64,000 nt of DNA, from positions 124,001 through 188,000 of the forward strand of contig NZ_JACEHE010000003.1 of assembly GCF_013778455.1 (NCBI RefSeq), written 5' to 3'. Every line of letters starts with the position of its first letter. Positions within the stretch are counted from its first letter, which is position 1. Below the pieces are notes generated by a model that ran no database searches, had not been told where the DNA came from, and saw nothing but the letters and a program-made list of their open reading frames with translations. Below are positions 18,245-26,999 of this stretch, in pieces. The translations under genes and the position numbers were made by a program. The DNA is from Streptomyces himalayensis subsp. himalayensis (GTDB lineage Bacteria > Actinomycetota > Actinomycetes > Streptomycetales > Streptomycetaceae).

Positions 18245-19191
18245 ACCGCGCTCCGCAACTTCGGATCGATCAACCGGTGCACGAGGTCCACGACGAACCC
18301 GATGACGAGAACCGCTCCCGTGAGCAGCAGGATCTCGCCCTGCACCTTGTCCAGATCCCGGTTTCCCACGTCCGTGATCAGCATCTGGCCGACGCCGGGC
18401 AGCACGAACACCTGCTCCACGACGACCGCACCCGCCACCAGCGCGGCGATCTGCAGGCCGAGCACCGACACCACCGGCACCGCCGCATTGCGCAGTCCGT
18501 GCCGCAGCAGCGCACTGGTGCGGGTGTGGCCCTTGGCCCGGGCGGTCCGCAGCCAGTCCTGGTGCAGTACGTCCAGCACGGCGGACCGCACGAACCTCAA
18601 CAACACGGCGCCCTCGGAGAGGGCCAGGGTCAGCCAGGGCAGCACAAGACTGCGTAGCGCCCGGCCGGGCTCGTCCCAGCCGTCGACGGGAAATCCCTGC
18701 GCGGGAAGCCAGCGGACCTGGACCGCGAAGACCACGACGAGCAGCAGTCCGACCCACAGGGTCGGCAGCGCGATGCCGAGCTGTCCGAGGGCGTTGACCG
18801 CGCCGCCGAGCCGCGAGTCGCGGCGGACGGCGGCCAGCACGCCCAGCGGCACGGCGAAGCCGAGCGCGAGAAGGACGGCGCCCACGGCCAGCGGACCGGT
18901 CACGGCGAACTTCTCAGCGAGCTGTCCGGACACCGACGTGCCATCGAGGACCGACCGCCCGAAGTCTCCGGTCACCACTCCGCCGATCCAGCTTCCGTAC
19001 TGCGCGGTGAGCGGGCGGTCCAGGCCCAGGTCGTGGCGGACGGCCGCGACCTGGGTCGGCGTGGCCTTGATGCCGCCGATCGTCTGGGCGACGTCGCCGG
19101 GCAGGAGCCGCAGCACCAGGAAGATCAGCACGCTGGCGGCGAACAGGGACACCACCAGGAGCCCCGCCCGGCGCAGCACATACAGCGTCAT
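18241..19191 (-). CDS. ABC transporter permease (DppB-like)
   Basis: This 316-residue protein has the N-terminal MTLYVLRRAGLLVVSLFAAS, the family motif FLVLRLLPGDVAQTIGG and the EAA loop RTARAKGHTRTSALLRHGLRN. Its stop overlaps the DppC start. It begins seven bases after the stop of the substrate-binding lipoprotein gene, so the whole importer is one transcript. Confidence 0.92.
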   Translation of the reverse strand: MTLYVLRRAGLLVVSLFAASVLIFLVLRLLPGDVAQTIGGIKATPTQVAAVRHDLGLDRPLTAQYGSWIGGVVTGDFGRSVLDGTSVSGQLAEKFAVTGPLAVGAVLLALGFAVPLGVLAAVRRDSRLGGAVNALGQLGIALPTLWVGLLLVVVFAVQVRWLPAQGFPVDGWDEPGRALRSLVLPWLTLALSEGAVLLRFVRSAVLDVLHQDWLRTARAKGHTRTSALLRHGLRNAAVPVVSVLGLQIAALVAGAVVVEQVFVLPGVGQMLITDVGNRDLDKVQGEILLLTGAVLVIGFVVDLVHRLIDPKLRSAV

Positions 19192-19198
19192 ACAGTGC

Positions 19199-20749
19199 TC
19201 ACTTCTTCGCCACGGCGAGGTTCGCGAGGTCGTAGCGGTTGCTGGTGAAGTTGCGCGGGACGCCGGTGACTCCGCTGCGGACGACGGTGAGGGTCTGGTT
19301 GACGAACAGCCAGTCGGCGGCGGCGTCCTCGGAGACCTGCCGGGCCGCCTTCTTCAGGAGCGCGTCCCGCTCGGAGTCACCGGAGGCGGTCTGGGCGGCG
19401 GCGTACCACTTCTGGACGTTCGCGTTGTCGTAGCCGAAGTAGTAGTCGGGGTTGGCGAAGTTGCTCAGGTCGCGGGCCTCGGCGTGGTCGACGAGACTGA
19501 GCTGGTAGTCGTGCTTGGTGTAGACGGCATCGAGCCAGGTCTGGAACTCGACCTGCCGGACGGTGAGTTCGATGCCCACCTGCTTGAGCTGTGAAGCGAG
19601 GTAGTCGCCGATCTCGGCCGGGTAGATGTTGGGGATCTTGACGGTGAGCTTCAGCCCGTCGCCGTAACCTGCCTGCCTGAGCAGCTCCTTGGCGTTCTCC
19701 GGGTCGTACGCGTCGATCGAGGTGAGTCCCTCGTAGCCGGGGTCGGTGGCCGGGACGGGGCCGCCGACCTGCACGGCGGCGCCGCCGAGGGTCTTGATGA
19801 GGCCGGGCTTGTCGATGGCCTGGCGGATGGCGCGGCGTACCCGTAGGTCCTTGGTGGGGCCCGCGGCATTGTTGAGCGCGAGGGTGAACTTGTCGGTGGT
19901 GTCGCCGCGCAGCACCGTGTACTTGCGCCTGTCGGAGAACGGCTGGAGCAGGGTCGCGTCCACGGCCGTCTCGATGTCGGTCTGGCCTGTCTGCTGTGCG
20001 TTGTTGGCGGCGTTGTCGTCCTTGATGTACTGGAAGACGACCTTGGCGACCTTGGCCTTCTCGCCCCAGTAGGCGTCGTTGCGGACGAAGGTGATGGACG
20101 AGCCGCGCTTCCAGCCTGACAGCTTGAAGGGCCCGGTGCCGTTCTCCTTGCCGACGAGCGTGGAGAAGTCGGTGCCCTTCTTGAAGACGATCCCCGCTCG
20201 GCCGGTCAGGCCCCAGGTGAGGCCGGTGTCACGGTGCTTGAGCTTGACGACGACGGTGTGGTCGTCGGTGGCCGACACGCTCTTCACCGACGCGAGCGCC
20301 GCCGCGTCGGGGTTCTTCGAGCCCTTCGCGGTGACCTGCTTGAGCGACCAGACGGCGTCGGCCGCAGTGACCTTGGCGCCGTCGTGGAAGGTGGCGTTCT
20401 CGGCGAGGCGGAAGGTGTAGGTGAGCCCGTCGGACGACTCGTCGTACGAGGTGGCAAGGCTCGGCTTGACCTTGTTGTTCTCGTCGCGGGTCAGCAGGCC
20501 CTGGTAGATGTTGTCGAGCAGGATCTGGTCGAGTGCCGCGCCCGCCGTGGTGGCGATGTCGAGGCTGGTCGGTTCCAGAACGAGGCGTACGTCGACGGTG
20601 GCGCCGGTGTCGACGTCGACGGGCTCGGCAGCCTGGTTGGTCTGTCCGGCGTTCGCGGGGTCGTCGGCCGACCCGGTACCGCAGGCGGTCGCGGCCAGGC
20701 CGGCGAGTACTGCGGTGGCGGCGAGCCGGAGAGCGGTGCTGCGGCGCAT
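19199..20749 (-). CDS. ABC transporter substrate-binding lipoprotein (SBP_bac_5)
   Basis: This protein of about 516 residues is tethered outside the membrane. It has a lipoprotein signal (MRRSTALRLAATAVLAGLAA then TAC at about residue 23) and family-5 features such as DEPTSLDIATTAGAALDQIL-like opening text and YTFRLAENATFHDGAKVTAADAVW. The start is set by AAGGAG eleven bases before the ATG at 20749; a GTG 39 bases upstream has no such site. Family 5 proteins bind peptides, opines, nickel or glutathione. The neighbouring oxygenases and MetY-like enzyme argue for a sulfur-bearing ligand. Confidence 0.9.
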   Translation of the reverse strand: MRRSTALRLAATAVLAGLAATACGTGSADDPANAGQTNQAAEPVDVDTGATVDVRLVLEPTSLDIATTAGAALDQILLDNIYQGLLTRDENNKVKPSLATSYDESSDGLTYTFRLAENATFHDGAKVTAADAVWSLKQVTAKGSKNPDAAALASVKSVSATDDHTVVVKLKHRDTGLTWGLTGRAGIVFKKGTDFSTLVGKENGTGPFKLSGWKRGSSITFVRNDAYWGEKAKVAKVVFQYIKDDNAANNAQQTGQTDIETAVDATLLQPFSDRRKYTVLRGDTTDKFTLALNNAAGPTKDLRVRRAIRQAIDKPGLIKTLGGAAVQVGGPVPATDPGYEGLTSIDAYDPENAKELLRQAGYGDGLKLTVKIPNIYPAEIGDYLASQLKQVGIELTVRQVEFQTWLDAVYTKHDYQLSLVDHAEARDLSNFANPDYYFGYDNANVQKWYAAAQTASGDSERDALLKKAARQVSEDAAADWLFVNQTLTVVRSGVTGVPRNFTSNRYDLANLAVAKK

Positions 20750-20784
20750 GGCGGAACGTGCTCCTTGGGTGTGTGGGACGGGGC

Positions 20785-22101
20785 TCATACGGCTGCGGCT
20801 CGCAGCCCTGCTTCGAGGTCGGCGATGAGATCGTCGACGCCTTCCAGGCCGACCGACAGCCGCACGAGGCCGGGCGTGACACCGGCCGCGGCCTGCTGAC
20901 GGGCGCCCAGCTGGGCGTGGGTGGTGGAGGCGGGGTGGATGACGAGACTGCGTACGTCGCCGATGTTCGCGAGATGGCTGAACAGCCGGACTCCTTCGAC
21001 GAAGCGTCGCCCCGCCTCCAGGCCGTCCGCGAGTTCGAAGGCGAGGACCGCTCCCGCGCCGCGCGGCAGATAACGCTTGGCTTCCGCGTGCCAGGGGCTG
21101 GAGGGCAGTCCGGCATAGTGCACCCGCGACACCTGCGGCTGTTGTTCAAGGCACTCGGCGAGCAACTGGGCGTTCGCGACGTGCCGTTCGATGCGGAGAC
21201 TCAGCGTCTCAAGGCCCTGGAGGAGCAGGAAGCTGTTGAACGGTGAGATGGCCGGTCCCAGATCCCGGACCAGGCGGGTGCGCAGGCGCAGCGCGTAGGC
21301 GAGGCCGAGGTCGGAGAAGGAGTCCCAGAAGGACAGCCCGTTGTACGTCGGATCCGGTCGGGTCAGTCCGGGCCACCGGTCGGGGTCGGCACCGAAGTCG
21401 AAGTGACCGCTGTCGACGACGACTCCGCCGATGCCGGTGCCGTGGCCGGACAGGAACTTGGTGGTGGAGTGCACGACGATGTCGGCGCCGTGCTCGATGG
21501 GCCGCAGCAGATACGGCGTGAGCACCGTGTTGTCGATCACCAGCGGCACTCCGGCGTCGTGCGCGACTCTGGCCACGCCCTCGACGTCGAGAACATTTCC
21601 GCGCGGGTTGCCGATGCTCTCCCCGAACAGCGCCTTGGTGCCGGGCCGCACGGCGGCGTGCCAGGCCCGCAGGTCGTCCGGGTCGTCGACGAACGTGACC
21701 GAGATGCCGAAGTCGGCGAAGGTGTGCTCCAAGAGGGTGCGGGTGCCTCCGTAGAGGGAGGACGCGGCCACGATGTGGTCGCCGGTCCTGGCCAGATTCA
21801 GCAGCGCGAGGGCGGTCGCGGCCTGCCCGCTGGCCACCGCCACGGCGGCCGAACCGCCCTCCAGTGCCGCGATGCGCTCCTCGGCCACGGCAGTGGTGGG
21901 GTTCGACAGCCTGGTGTAGGCGTGGGTGGTGAGGTCGGCCAGTTCGAAGGCCGCGGCGGCGTGGGCGGGGTCCCGGAAGATGTAACTGGTGGTCTGGTGG
22001 ATCGGCACGGCCCTCGCGCCGGTGGCGGGGTCCGGTACGGCACCGGCGTGCACCTGCCGCGTTTCGAACTCCCAGCCGCTGCCCTGTGGTTGGCCGGTCA
22101 T
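20785..22101 (-). CDS. metY: O-acetylhomoserine sulfhydrylase-like PLP enzyme (MetY type)
   Basis: This 438-residue cytosolic enzyme of the Cys/Met metabolism PLP family has an N-terminal FETRQVHAGAVPDPATGARA, the phosphate-binding region SGQAATALALLNL, the PLP-stacking SLYGGT (Tyr about 117), VIDNTVLTPYL, and the Schiff-base lysine in VVHSTTKFLSG (Lys about 215). MetY enzymes make homocysteine from O-acetylhomoserine and sulfide. A second copy lies in the divergent metYX operon, so this one is probably dedicated to sulfur released by this operon's oxygenases. It overlaps the oxygenase stop upstream. Confidence 0.9.
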   Translation of the reverse strand: MTGQPQGSGWEFETRQVHAGAVPDPATGARAVPIHQTTSYIFRDPAHAAAAFELADLTTHAYTRLSNPTTAVAEERIAALEGGSAAVAVASGQAATALALLNLARTGDHIVAASSLYGGTRTLLEHTFADFGISVTFVDDPDDLRAWHAAVRPGTKALFGESIGNPRGNVLDVEGVARVAHDAGVPLVIDNTVLTPYLLRPIEHGADIVVHSTTKFLSGHGTGIGGVVVDSGHFDFGADPDRWPGLTRPDPTYNGLSFWDSFSDLGLAYALRLRTRLVRDLGPAISPFNSFLLLQGLETLSLRIERHVANAQLLAECLEQQPQVSRVHYAGLPSSPWHAEAKRYLPRGAGAVLAFELADGLEAGRRFVEGVRLFSHLANIGDVRSLVIHPASTTHAQLGARQQAAAGVTPGLVRLSVGLEGVDDLIADLEAGLRAAAV

Positions 22102-23126
22102 CAGGCGTTCTCCCTCTTGGCCAGGACGTCGGACCACCAGCGCTCGGCGACCCGCGGATGCGAACGGAGCCAGCCGACCACGGCGTTCTCCCCGAAGGCC
22201 GCCAGGAGCGGGTTGTGCGGGTCGTCGGTGACACCACGGCTGCGCGCCGCCAGTTCCAGCGGGAGATGGAGCGGCTTGACGACCGCGTCGAGGCGCGGAC
22301 CGAGGAAGAAGGGGATGGAGTAGCGGTGGACACCCGGCTGCGGGCTGACGACCCGGTGCTGAGTGGCTTTGAGATAGCCCTGGGTGGCGATCTCCAGCAT
22401 CTCGCCGATGTTGAACACGAAGGCGCCGGGCACGGGCACGGCGTCGATCCACTCGCCGTCCTCGCGCTGCACCTGCAGCCCGCCGACCTCGTCCTGCTGC
22501 AACAGGGCGAGATAGCCGTAGTCCTTGTGTGCACCCACTCCCTGGTCGGCGTCCTCGGCTGCGCGCGGCGGGTAGTGCACGATCTTCACGTGCACGGCCG
22601 CCTCGTCGTCGAACCACTGGTCGAAGTAGCCCTCGTCCTGCCCGAGCGCGGCCGCGAGGGCCCGCAGCACCTCACGGCTCACGCGCCGCGCCTCCGCCTG
22701 CCAGCGCAGGACTATGTCGCGCAACTCCGGTAGCACGGAGGGCCATTGGTTGGGCCCGACGAGCCGGAGGTAGTCGGGATCGTCCGGGCCGGTCTCGAGC
22801 GCCTCGCGTTCCGGGCCGATGTCGATCTGCTCACGCCAGTCGGCGCTGCCCGCCGTGTATTCGGTTCCGGTGCGCGTATAGCCGCGGAACTGCGGTGAGT
22901 TGAGGTTCTCGATCTCCAGCCGCCGATCCTCCGGCAGCGCGAAGAAGGTGCGGGCCGCGCTCAGCACCTCTTCTTGCAGTGATGTGGGGACGCCGTGGCC
23001 GGTGACGTAGAAGAAGCCCACTTCGTGGGCGGCGGCCCGGAGTTCGGCGAGAAAGGTGTCGCGGTCCGTGTCCGGGGCGCGGAAACGGGAGATGTCGATG
23101 ACGGGCAGGGCTGTGGGCTGGGCCAT
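22101..23126 (-). CDS. 2-oxoglutarate/Fe(II) oxygenase, isopenicillin N synthase-like family
   Basis: This 341-residue cytosolic enzyme has an N-terminal DIOX_N segment (LPVIDISRFRAPDTD, FFYVTGHGVP) and a jelly-roll with the iron ligands His about 200 and Asp about 202 (GAHKDYGYLALL) and His about 257 (ATQHRVVSP). Arg and Ser in HRYSIPFF (about 268, 270) bind the 2-oxoglutarate carboxylate. The start ATG at 23126 has a GAAGGAA ribosome site; upstream sequence holds the leader. It opens the operon and may oxidise a sulfur compound as TauD does, although it is not a TauD-family protein. The substrate is unknown. Confidence 0.9.
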   Translation of the reverse strand: MAQPTALPVIDISRFRAPDTDRDTFLAELRAAAHEVGFFYVTGHGVPTSLQEEVLSAARTFFALPEDRRLEIENLNSPQFRGYTRTGTEYTAGSADWREQIDIGPEREALETGPDDPDYLRLVGPNQWPSVLPELRDIVLRWQAEARRVSREVLRALAAALGQDEGYFDQWFDDEAAVHVKIVHYPPRAAEDADQGVGAHKDYGYLALLQQDEVGGLQVQREDGEWIDAVPVPGAFVFNIGEMLEIATQGYLKATQHRVVSPQPGVHRYSIPFFLGPRLDAVVKPLHLPLELAARSRGVTDDPHNPLLAAFGENAVVGWLRSHPRVAERWWSDVLAKRENA

Positions 23127-23160
23127 GAGGTTCCTTCGCGGCAGCAGCCGACACATCACG

Positions 23161-23192
23161 CGGCAACGGCCGTACGGAAAGGTCAGTTGCCG
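23161..23192 (-). promoter_or_regulatory. Inverted repeat between leader peptide and oxygenase gene
   Basis: CGGCAAC (23161-23167) pairs with GTTGCCG (23186-23192) around an 18-base loop, in the RNA between the Cys-Cys-ending leader and the oxygenase ribosome site. It could act as the attenuation element. There is no U-run, so Rho-dependent termination or start-site masking would fit better. Confidence 0.4.
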
Positions 23193-23262
23193 ACTGAGGG
23201 GTGCGCCGGGAGCGGGGTAGGAGAGGAAAGAGAGGTCGAGGTCGCGGGCCGTCGAACGGCGG

Positions 23263-23352
23263 TCAGCAACAGACCTGGTCGAACTGGTCGGCGCGGCGGC
23301 TCACCCAGAACGGGTCGAGCAGCACCGTGTGTGCCGGGCCAGTGGTCTCCAT
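23263..23352 (-). CDS. Leader peptide ending in Cys-Cys, upstream of the oxygenase-ABC-LLM operon
   Basis: This is a 29-codon ORF starting at the ATG at 23352. Its C-terminal part reads FWVSRRADQFDQVCC and then stops, so the last two codons are both cysteine. The SRR pair and cysteine near the end resemble actinobacterial attenuator peptides of the RRHVD group, although the HVD core is replaced by ADQ. A -10-like TTTGAT (23359-23364) ends only six bases before the ATG, which suggests a leaderless mRNA. It lies 136 bases before the first gene of the 12-kb operon. I infer that it senses charged tRNA-Cys. Confidence 0.6.
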   Translation of the reverse strand: METTGPAHTVLLDPFWVSRRADQFDQVCC

Positions 23353-23411
23353 GGCCGGATCAAAGCACACACGGGAAGGTGCGTCCACCACGCGTCCCAG
23401 CCGGTGAGACG

Positions 23412-23447
23412 ACCACATGGTGCTGGTGCGTGAATCGCCTATGTGGT
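23412..23447. promoter_or_regulatory. Divergent promoter region with ACCACAT/ATGTGGT inverted repeat
   Basis: The 106 bases between the two divergent leader ORFs hold ACCACAT (23412-23418) and its exact inverted copy ATGTGGT (23441-23447), centred near 23430. A shared regulator could bind here and control both the oxygenase operon and metYX. The sequences do not match any operator I know. Confidence 0.35.
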
Positions 23448-23458
23448 TACCTGGCTGC

Positions 23459-23533
23459 ATGACCGTGCTCGTGACTCGCCGCCACGTGGACTACGTGCGT
23501 GTCACCACCACGGGTTGTTCCGCCGTGGGCTGA
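23459..23533 (+). CDS. RRHVD-type leader peptide upstream of metY-metX
   Basis: This is a 24-residue ORF that starts at the ATG at 23459, reads MTVLVTRRHVDYVR and ends with a segment containing one Cys (TTGCSAVG). The TRRHVDY core matches the leader peptides found before sulfur-assimilation operons in streptomycetes. About 165 bases separate it from metY; the gap contains a T-run (cccttttt, ending near 23660), but no strong stem precedes it. It is likely a cysteine-responsive attenuator. No other reading explains the conserved core. Confidence 0.75.
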   Translation: MTVLVTRRHVDYVRVTTTGCSAVG

Positions 23534-23699
23534 CGTCGCGCCCCGGCATCTGACCAGCTGCTTTCCGACCGCACTGCGCTGATTCCCACTGCACCGCGCT
23601 GACCGCTGCCCTCGTCCGGGCACGGGCTCTCAGCCTGCGGTTCCTTCGCCTTCCCCTTTTTCACACCCGAGCACCGCCGTCCCCGTACAAGGGAGAACC

Positions 23700-25061
23700 A
23701 TGAGCCAGCCCATCGACTCCGTCACCGCAGGCCACACCCCCGAAGACGAACCCGCCGGACCCGACACCTCGGCCTGGTCCTTCGAGACCAAGCAGATCCA
23801 CGCCGGTGCCGCGCCCGATCCGACGACCGGCGCCCGGGCGACGCCGATCTACCAGACGACGTCGTTCGTGTTCCGGGACACGCAGCACGCCGCCGACCTG
23901 TTCTCGCTCGCCGAGCCCGGCAACATCTACACCCGCATCCACAACCCCACCCAGGACGTCTTCGAGCAGCGCATCGCCGCCCTGGAGGGCGGGGTCGCGG
24001 CCGTGGCACTGTCCTCCGGGCAGGCGGCGGAGACCCTGGCGATCCTCACTCTGGCGAGCTCCGGCGACCACATCGTCTCCAGTACGTCGCTGTACGGCGG
24101 TACGTACAACCTGTTCCGGCACACGCTGCCGAAGCTGGGCATCGAGGTGTCCTTCGTCGACGATCCGGACGACGTCGAGGCCTGGCGAGCGGCGATCCGC
24201 CCGAACACCAAGGCGCTGTTCGCGGAGACGCTGGGCAATCCGCGCGGGAACGTGCTCGACATACGGGCGGTCGCGGACGTCGCGCATGAGGCAGGCGTCC
24301 CGCTGATCGTGGACAACACCGTGCCGACCCCCTATCTGCTGCGGCCGATCGAGCACGGCGCGGACATCGTCGTGCACTCGGCGACCAAGTTCCTGGGCGG
24401 GCACGGCACGGCCATCGCGGGTGTGGTCGTCGACGGCGGCACCTTCGACTTCGGGGCCCATGCCGAGCGGTTCCCCGACTTCACCGAGCCCGACCCCAGC
24501 TACCACGGTCTGCAGTACTGGCCGGCGCTCGGCCCGGGCGCCTTCGCCGTAAAGCTGCGGGTGCAGTTGCTGCGCGACCTAGGGCCCGCCCTCTCGCCGC
24601 ACTCCGCCTTCCTGCTCCTGCAGGGCGTGGAGACGCTCAGCCTGCGCATCGAACGGCACTCCGCGAACGCACAGGCCCTGGCGGAATGGCTGGAGCAGCG
24701 CGACGAGGTCGCCGCCGTCCACTATCCGGGGCTGGAGTCCAGCCGCTGGTACGAGGCGGGGCGGAAGTATCTGCCGCGCGGCGCGGGTGCCGTTGTCGCC
24801 TTCGAGCTGCGGGACGGCGTCGAGGCGGGCAAGCGGTTCGTGGACGCCGTCGAGCTGTTCAGTCATCTCGCCAACATCGGTGACGTACGCAGCCTCATCA
24901 TCCACCCGGCGTCCACCACCCACAGCCAGCTCGACGAGGAGCAGCTGGCGGCCACCGGCACCTCCCCCGGTCTGGTGCGCCTCTCGGTCGGCATCGAGAA
25001 CCTCGCCGACCTCAAGGCGGACCTGGAGGCCGGGTTCCGCGCGGCGAAGGGCGCGTCCTGA
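23700..25061 (+). CDS. metY: O-acetylhomoserine aminocarboxypropyltransferase (sulfhydrylase)
   Basis: This 453-residue PLP enzyme converts O-acetyl-L-homoserine plus sulfide to L-homocysteine. Motifs are [35 protein letters not shown] (about 105-119), [19 protein letters not shown] with the cofactor-stacking Tyr about 132, [13 protein letters not shown] and the lysine in [13 protein letters not shown] (Lys about 230). A GGGAG ribosome site lies before the ATG at 23700. It is translationally coupled to metX. Compared with the copy at 20785, it has a longer N-terminus and looks like the housekeeping enzyme of direct sulfhydrylation. Confidence 0.93.
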   Translation: MSQPIDSVTAGHTPEDEPAGPDTSAWSFETKQIHAGAAPDPTTGARATPIYQTTSFVFRDTQHAADLFSLAEPGNIYTRIHNPTQDVFEQRIAALEGGVAAVALSSGQAAETLAILTLASSGDHIVSSTSLYGGTYNLFRHTLPKLGIEVSFVDDPDDVEAWRAAIRPNTKALFAETLGNPRGNVLDIRAVADVAHEAGVPLIVDNTVPTPYLLRPIEHGADIVVHSATKFLGGHGTAIAGVVVDGGTFDFGAHAERFPDFTEPDPSYHGLQYWPALGPGAFAVKLRVQLLRDLGPALSPHSAFLLLQGVETLSLRIERHSANAQALAEWLEQRDEVAAVHYPGLESSRWYEAGRKYLPRGAGAVVAFELRDGVEAGKRFVDAVELFSHLANIGDVRSLIIHPASTTHSQLDEEQLAATGTSPGLVRLSVGIENLADLKADLEAGFRAAKGAS

Positions 25062-26203
25062 ACACCGTACTGACGCCCTCGGAGATTCCCCTCCCTCCGG
25101 CCTCCGGGGCCTGGCGGGAGGGGGATCCGCCCGGGCGTCGCCAGTGGTATGTACGCGAGAGGCCGCTCCCCTTGGAGGCGGGCGGTGAACTGCCCGGTGT
25201 GCGGCTCGCGTTCGAGGCCTGGGGACGGCTCGCGCCGGATCACTCCAACGCGGTGCTGGTGCTGCACGCCCTCACCGGCGACAGCCATGTGGTCGGTCCC
25301 GCCGAGCCCGGCCACCCCACTCCCGGCTGGTGGGACGGACTTATCGGACCCGGGCGCGCGCTCGACACGGACCGCTGGTTCGTCGTCGCTCCGAACGTGC
25401 TCGGTGGTTGCCAGGGAAGCACCGGGCCGTCGTCCCCGCGCCTCGACGGACGACGCTGGGGCGGCGACTTCCCGTTTCTGACACAGCGAGACCAGGTCGC
25501 GGCCGAAGCCGACTTGGCCGACGCGCTGGGCATCGACCGCTGGGCCCTGGTGGTCGGCGGCTCGATGGGCGGAATGCGGGCATTGGAATGGGCCGTGTCG
25601 CATCCGGAGAGGACGGACGCGCTCCTGTTGCTCGCCACGGCGGCCGCGGCCAGCGCCGAGCAGATCGCCTGGGCCGACATCCAGCTGCACGCCATCCGCT
25701 CCGACCCGAACTGGCGCGGCGGCCACTACCACGACACCGGTCGGGGTCCGCACGCCGGGCTCGGCCTGGCCCGACGGCTCGCCCACGTCACCTACCGCAG
25801 CGAGCCGGAACTCCAGATCCGTTTCGGCCGCTCGCCGCAGGGCTCGGAGGACCCGTGGTACGGCGGCCGGTACCAGGTCGAGTCCTACCTCGACCATCAT
25901 GCGGCCAAGCTGGTGCGCCGCTTCGACGCGGGCAGCTACGTCGTGCTGTCCGAGGCCATGAACAGCCACGACATCGGCCGCGGCCGCGGCGGCGTGCGCG
26001 CTGCCCTGAGCCGGGTGACCGCCAGGACCCTCGTGGCCGGGGTGGACTCCGACCGTCTCTATCCGCCGTCCCAGCAGGCGGAGTTGGCGGCGAGCATCGC
26101 CACGGCGGGCGACCTCCGGCTCATCGAGTCCCCATACGGCCACGACGGCTTCCTCATCGAAGTGGAGCAGGTCGCCGCACTGGTGGGCGAACTCGTTCCA
26201 TAG
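25058..26203 (+). CDS. metX: Homoserine O-acetyltransferase, apparent CTG start
   Basis: This is an alpha/beta hydrolase of about 381 residues that acetylates homoserine for MetY. Catalytic residues are Ser about 169 in VVGGSMGGMRALEW, Asp about 332 in GVDSDRLYPP and His about 362 in YGHDGFLIE. The frame has no ATG, GTG or TTG before a TTG at 25172, which would remove a conserved N-terminal stretch. The frame is open back to a CTG at 25058 that overlaps the metY stop as CTGA, with GAAGGG seven bases upstream. I therefore propose a CTG start in place of the usual ATGA coupling. Confidence 0.88.
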   Translation: MNTVLTPSEIPLPPASGAWREGDPPGRRQWYVRERPLPLEAGGELPGVRLAFEAWGRLAPDHSNAVLVLHALTGDSHVVGPAEPGHPTPGWWDGLIGPGRALDTDRWFVVAPNVLGGCQGSTGPSSPRLDGRRWGGDFPFLTQRDQVAAEADLADALGIDRWALVVGGSMGGMRALEWAVSHPERTDALLLLATAAAASAEQIAWADIQLHAIRSDPNWRGGHYHDTGRGPHAGLGLARRLAHVTYRSEPELQIRFGRSPQGSEDPWYGGRYQVESYLDHHAAKLVRRFDAGSYVVLSEAMNSHDIGRGRGGVRAALSRVTARTLVAGVDSDRLYPPSQQAELAASIATAGDLRLIESPYGHDGFLIEVEQVAALVGELVP

Positions 26204-26316
26204 GCCCTCCCCGGTGGCCGGAGCCAGGCAGGCGGCTCTGACTCTCTCAGCGAGAGTCGGCTCGGCACCGACGATGCCGTCAGGCGCAGCCTCGGCGACG
26301 CGCCCGGTATGCCTGC

Positions 26317-26985
26317 TCAGCCCGCGAGGCGTCGGCGGCGGGCCCGCTGTCGGCAGGTTGCGCCGCAGTAGCGCGCCGGGCGGCCGGTGGGCCGGCACGG
26401 GAGCGAGGTGCCGCACTCCTCGCAGCGCGCCGCGGGGGTGGTACCGCCCGCGTCACGAAAGGTGTGGAGTTCCGTGACCGAGGCGGAGGGCCGCAGGGCG
26501 TCCAGGGTCAGGTGCACGAGCCGGATGCCGGCGGCTCGGTCGCGGTGGACGGCGAGCATCGCGGCGCATCCGACGGTGAGCGAGGTGACGTCGTCGGGAC
26601 CGATGCCGGCGCGGACACCGCCGGCCCGCTGCGCCCCGTGGAGCAACGCGGTCAGGACCTGACGGAACCGCTGCGCGGCCGCCGCGAGCATCTGGCGCGG
26701 CCAGCTCTCGTCGGCGGTCACCACGTCGCAGACGTGCTGACGCCCGCGGGACTTCTCGATGACGTCGAGCAGGAATGCGAAGAACGCCTCGGTGGGCGCG
26801 GATCGGGCCATCCGCCTCCGGCCGGCGGCGGCCAGGTCGTCCATGTGCTGGACGAGCACCGCCTCGAGGAGGACCTGCTTGCTCGGAAAGTGCCGGTACA
26901 CGGTGCCGGCGCCGACTCCCGCCCGGCGCGCGATCTCCCCGAGCGAGACGTCGAGGCCCTGCCCGGCGAACGCCTCGCCGGGGTC
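26317..26985 (-). pseudogene. TetR-family regulator, 5' end lost
   Basis: The frame encodes most of a TetR regulator: GLDVSLGEIARRAGVGAGTVYRHFPSK (the helix-turn-helix) and a C-terminal ligand domain, ending in an unusual four-cysteine tail (CEECGTSLPCRP, then YCGATC) that may bind zinc. Homology begins abruptly around 26985. The first roughly 20-25 residues before GLDVSL are replaced by unrelated sequence (LSGGRGDPGEAFA), and no start codon with a ribosome site is seen. The matching 5' loss in the neighbour suggests a deletion that removed the shared divergent promoter. Confidence 0.7.
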
Positions 26986-26999
26986 GCCTCGACCTCCGC

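Noticed and set aside
23640..23662. T-run before metY as an intrinsic terminator
   Set aside because: Only a very short stem (GGCT/AGCC) lies before it, at a poor distance; I could not support a terminator.
25172..25174. TTG at 25172 as the metX start
   Set aside because: It would remove the conserved N-terminal segment (RQWYVRERPLPLEAGG) and lacks the stop-start coupling seen throughout the window.
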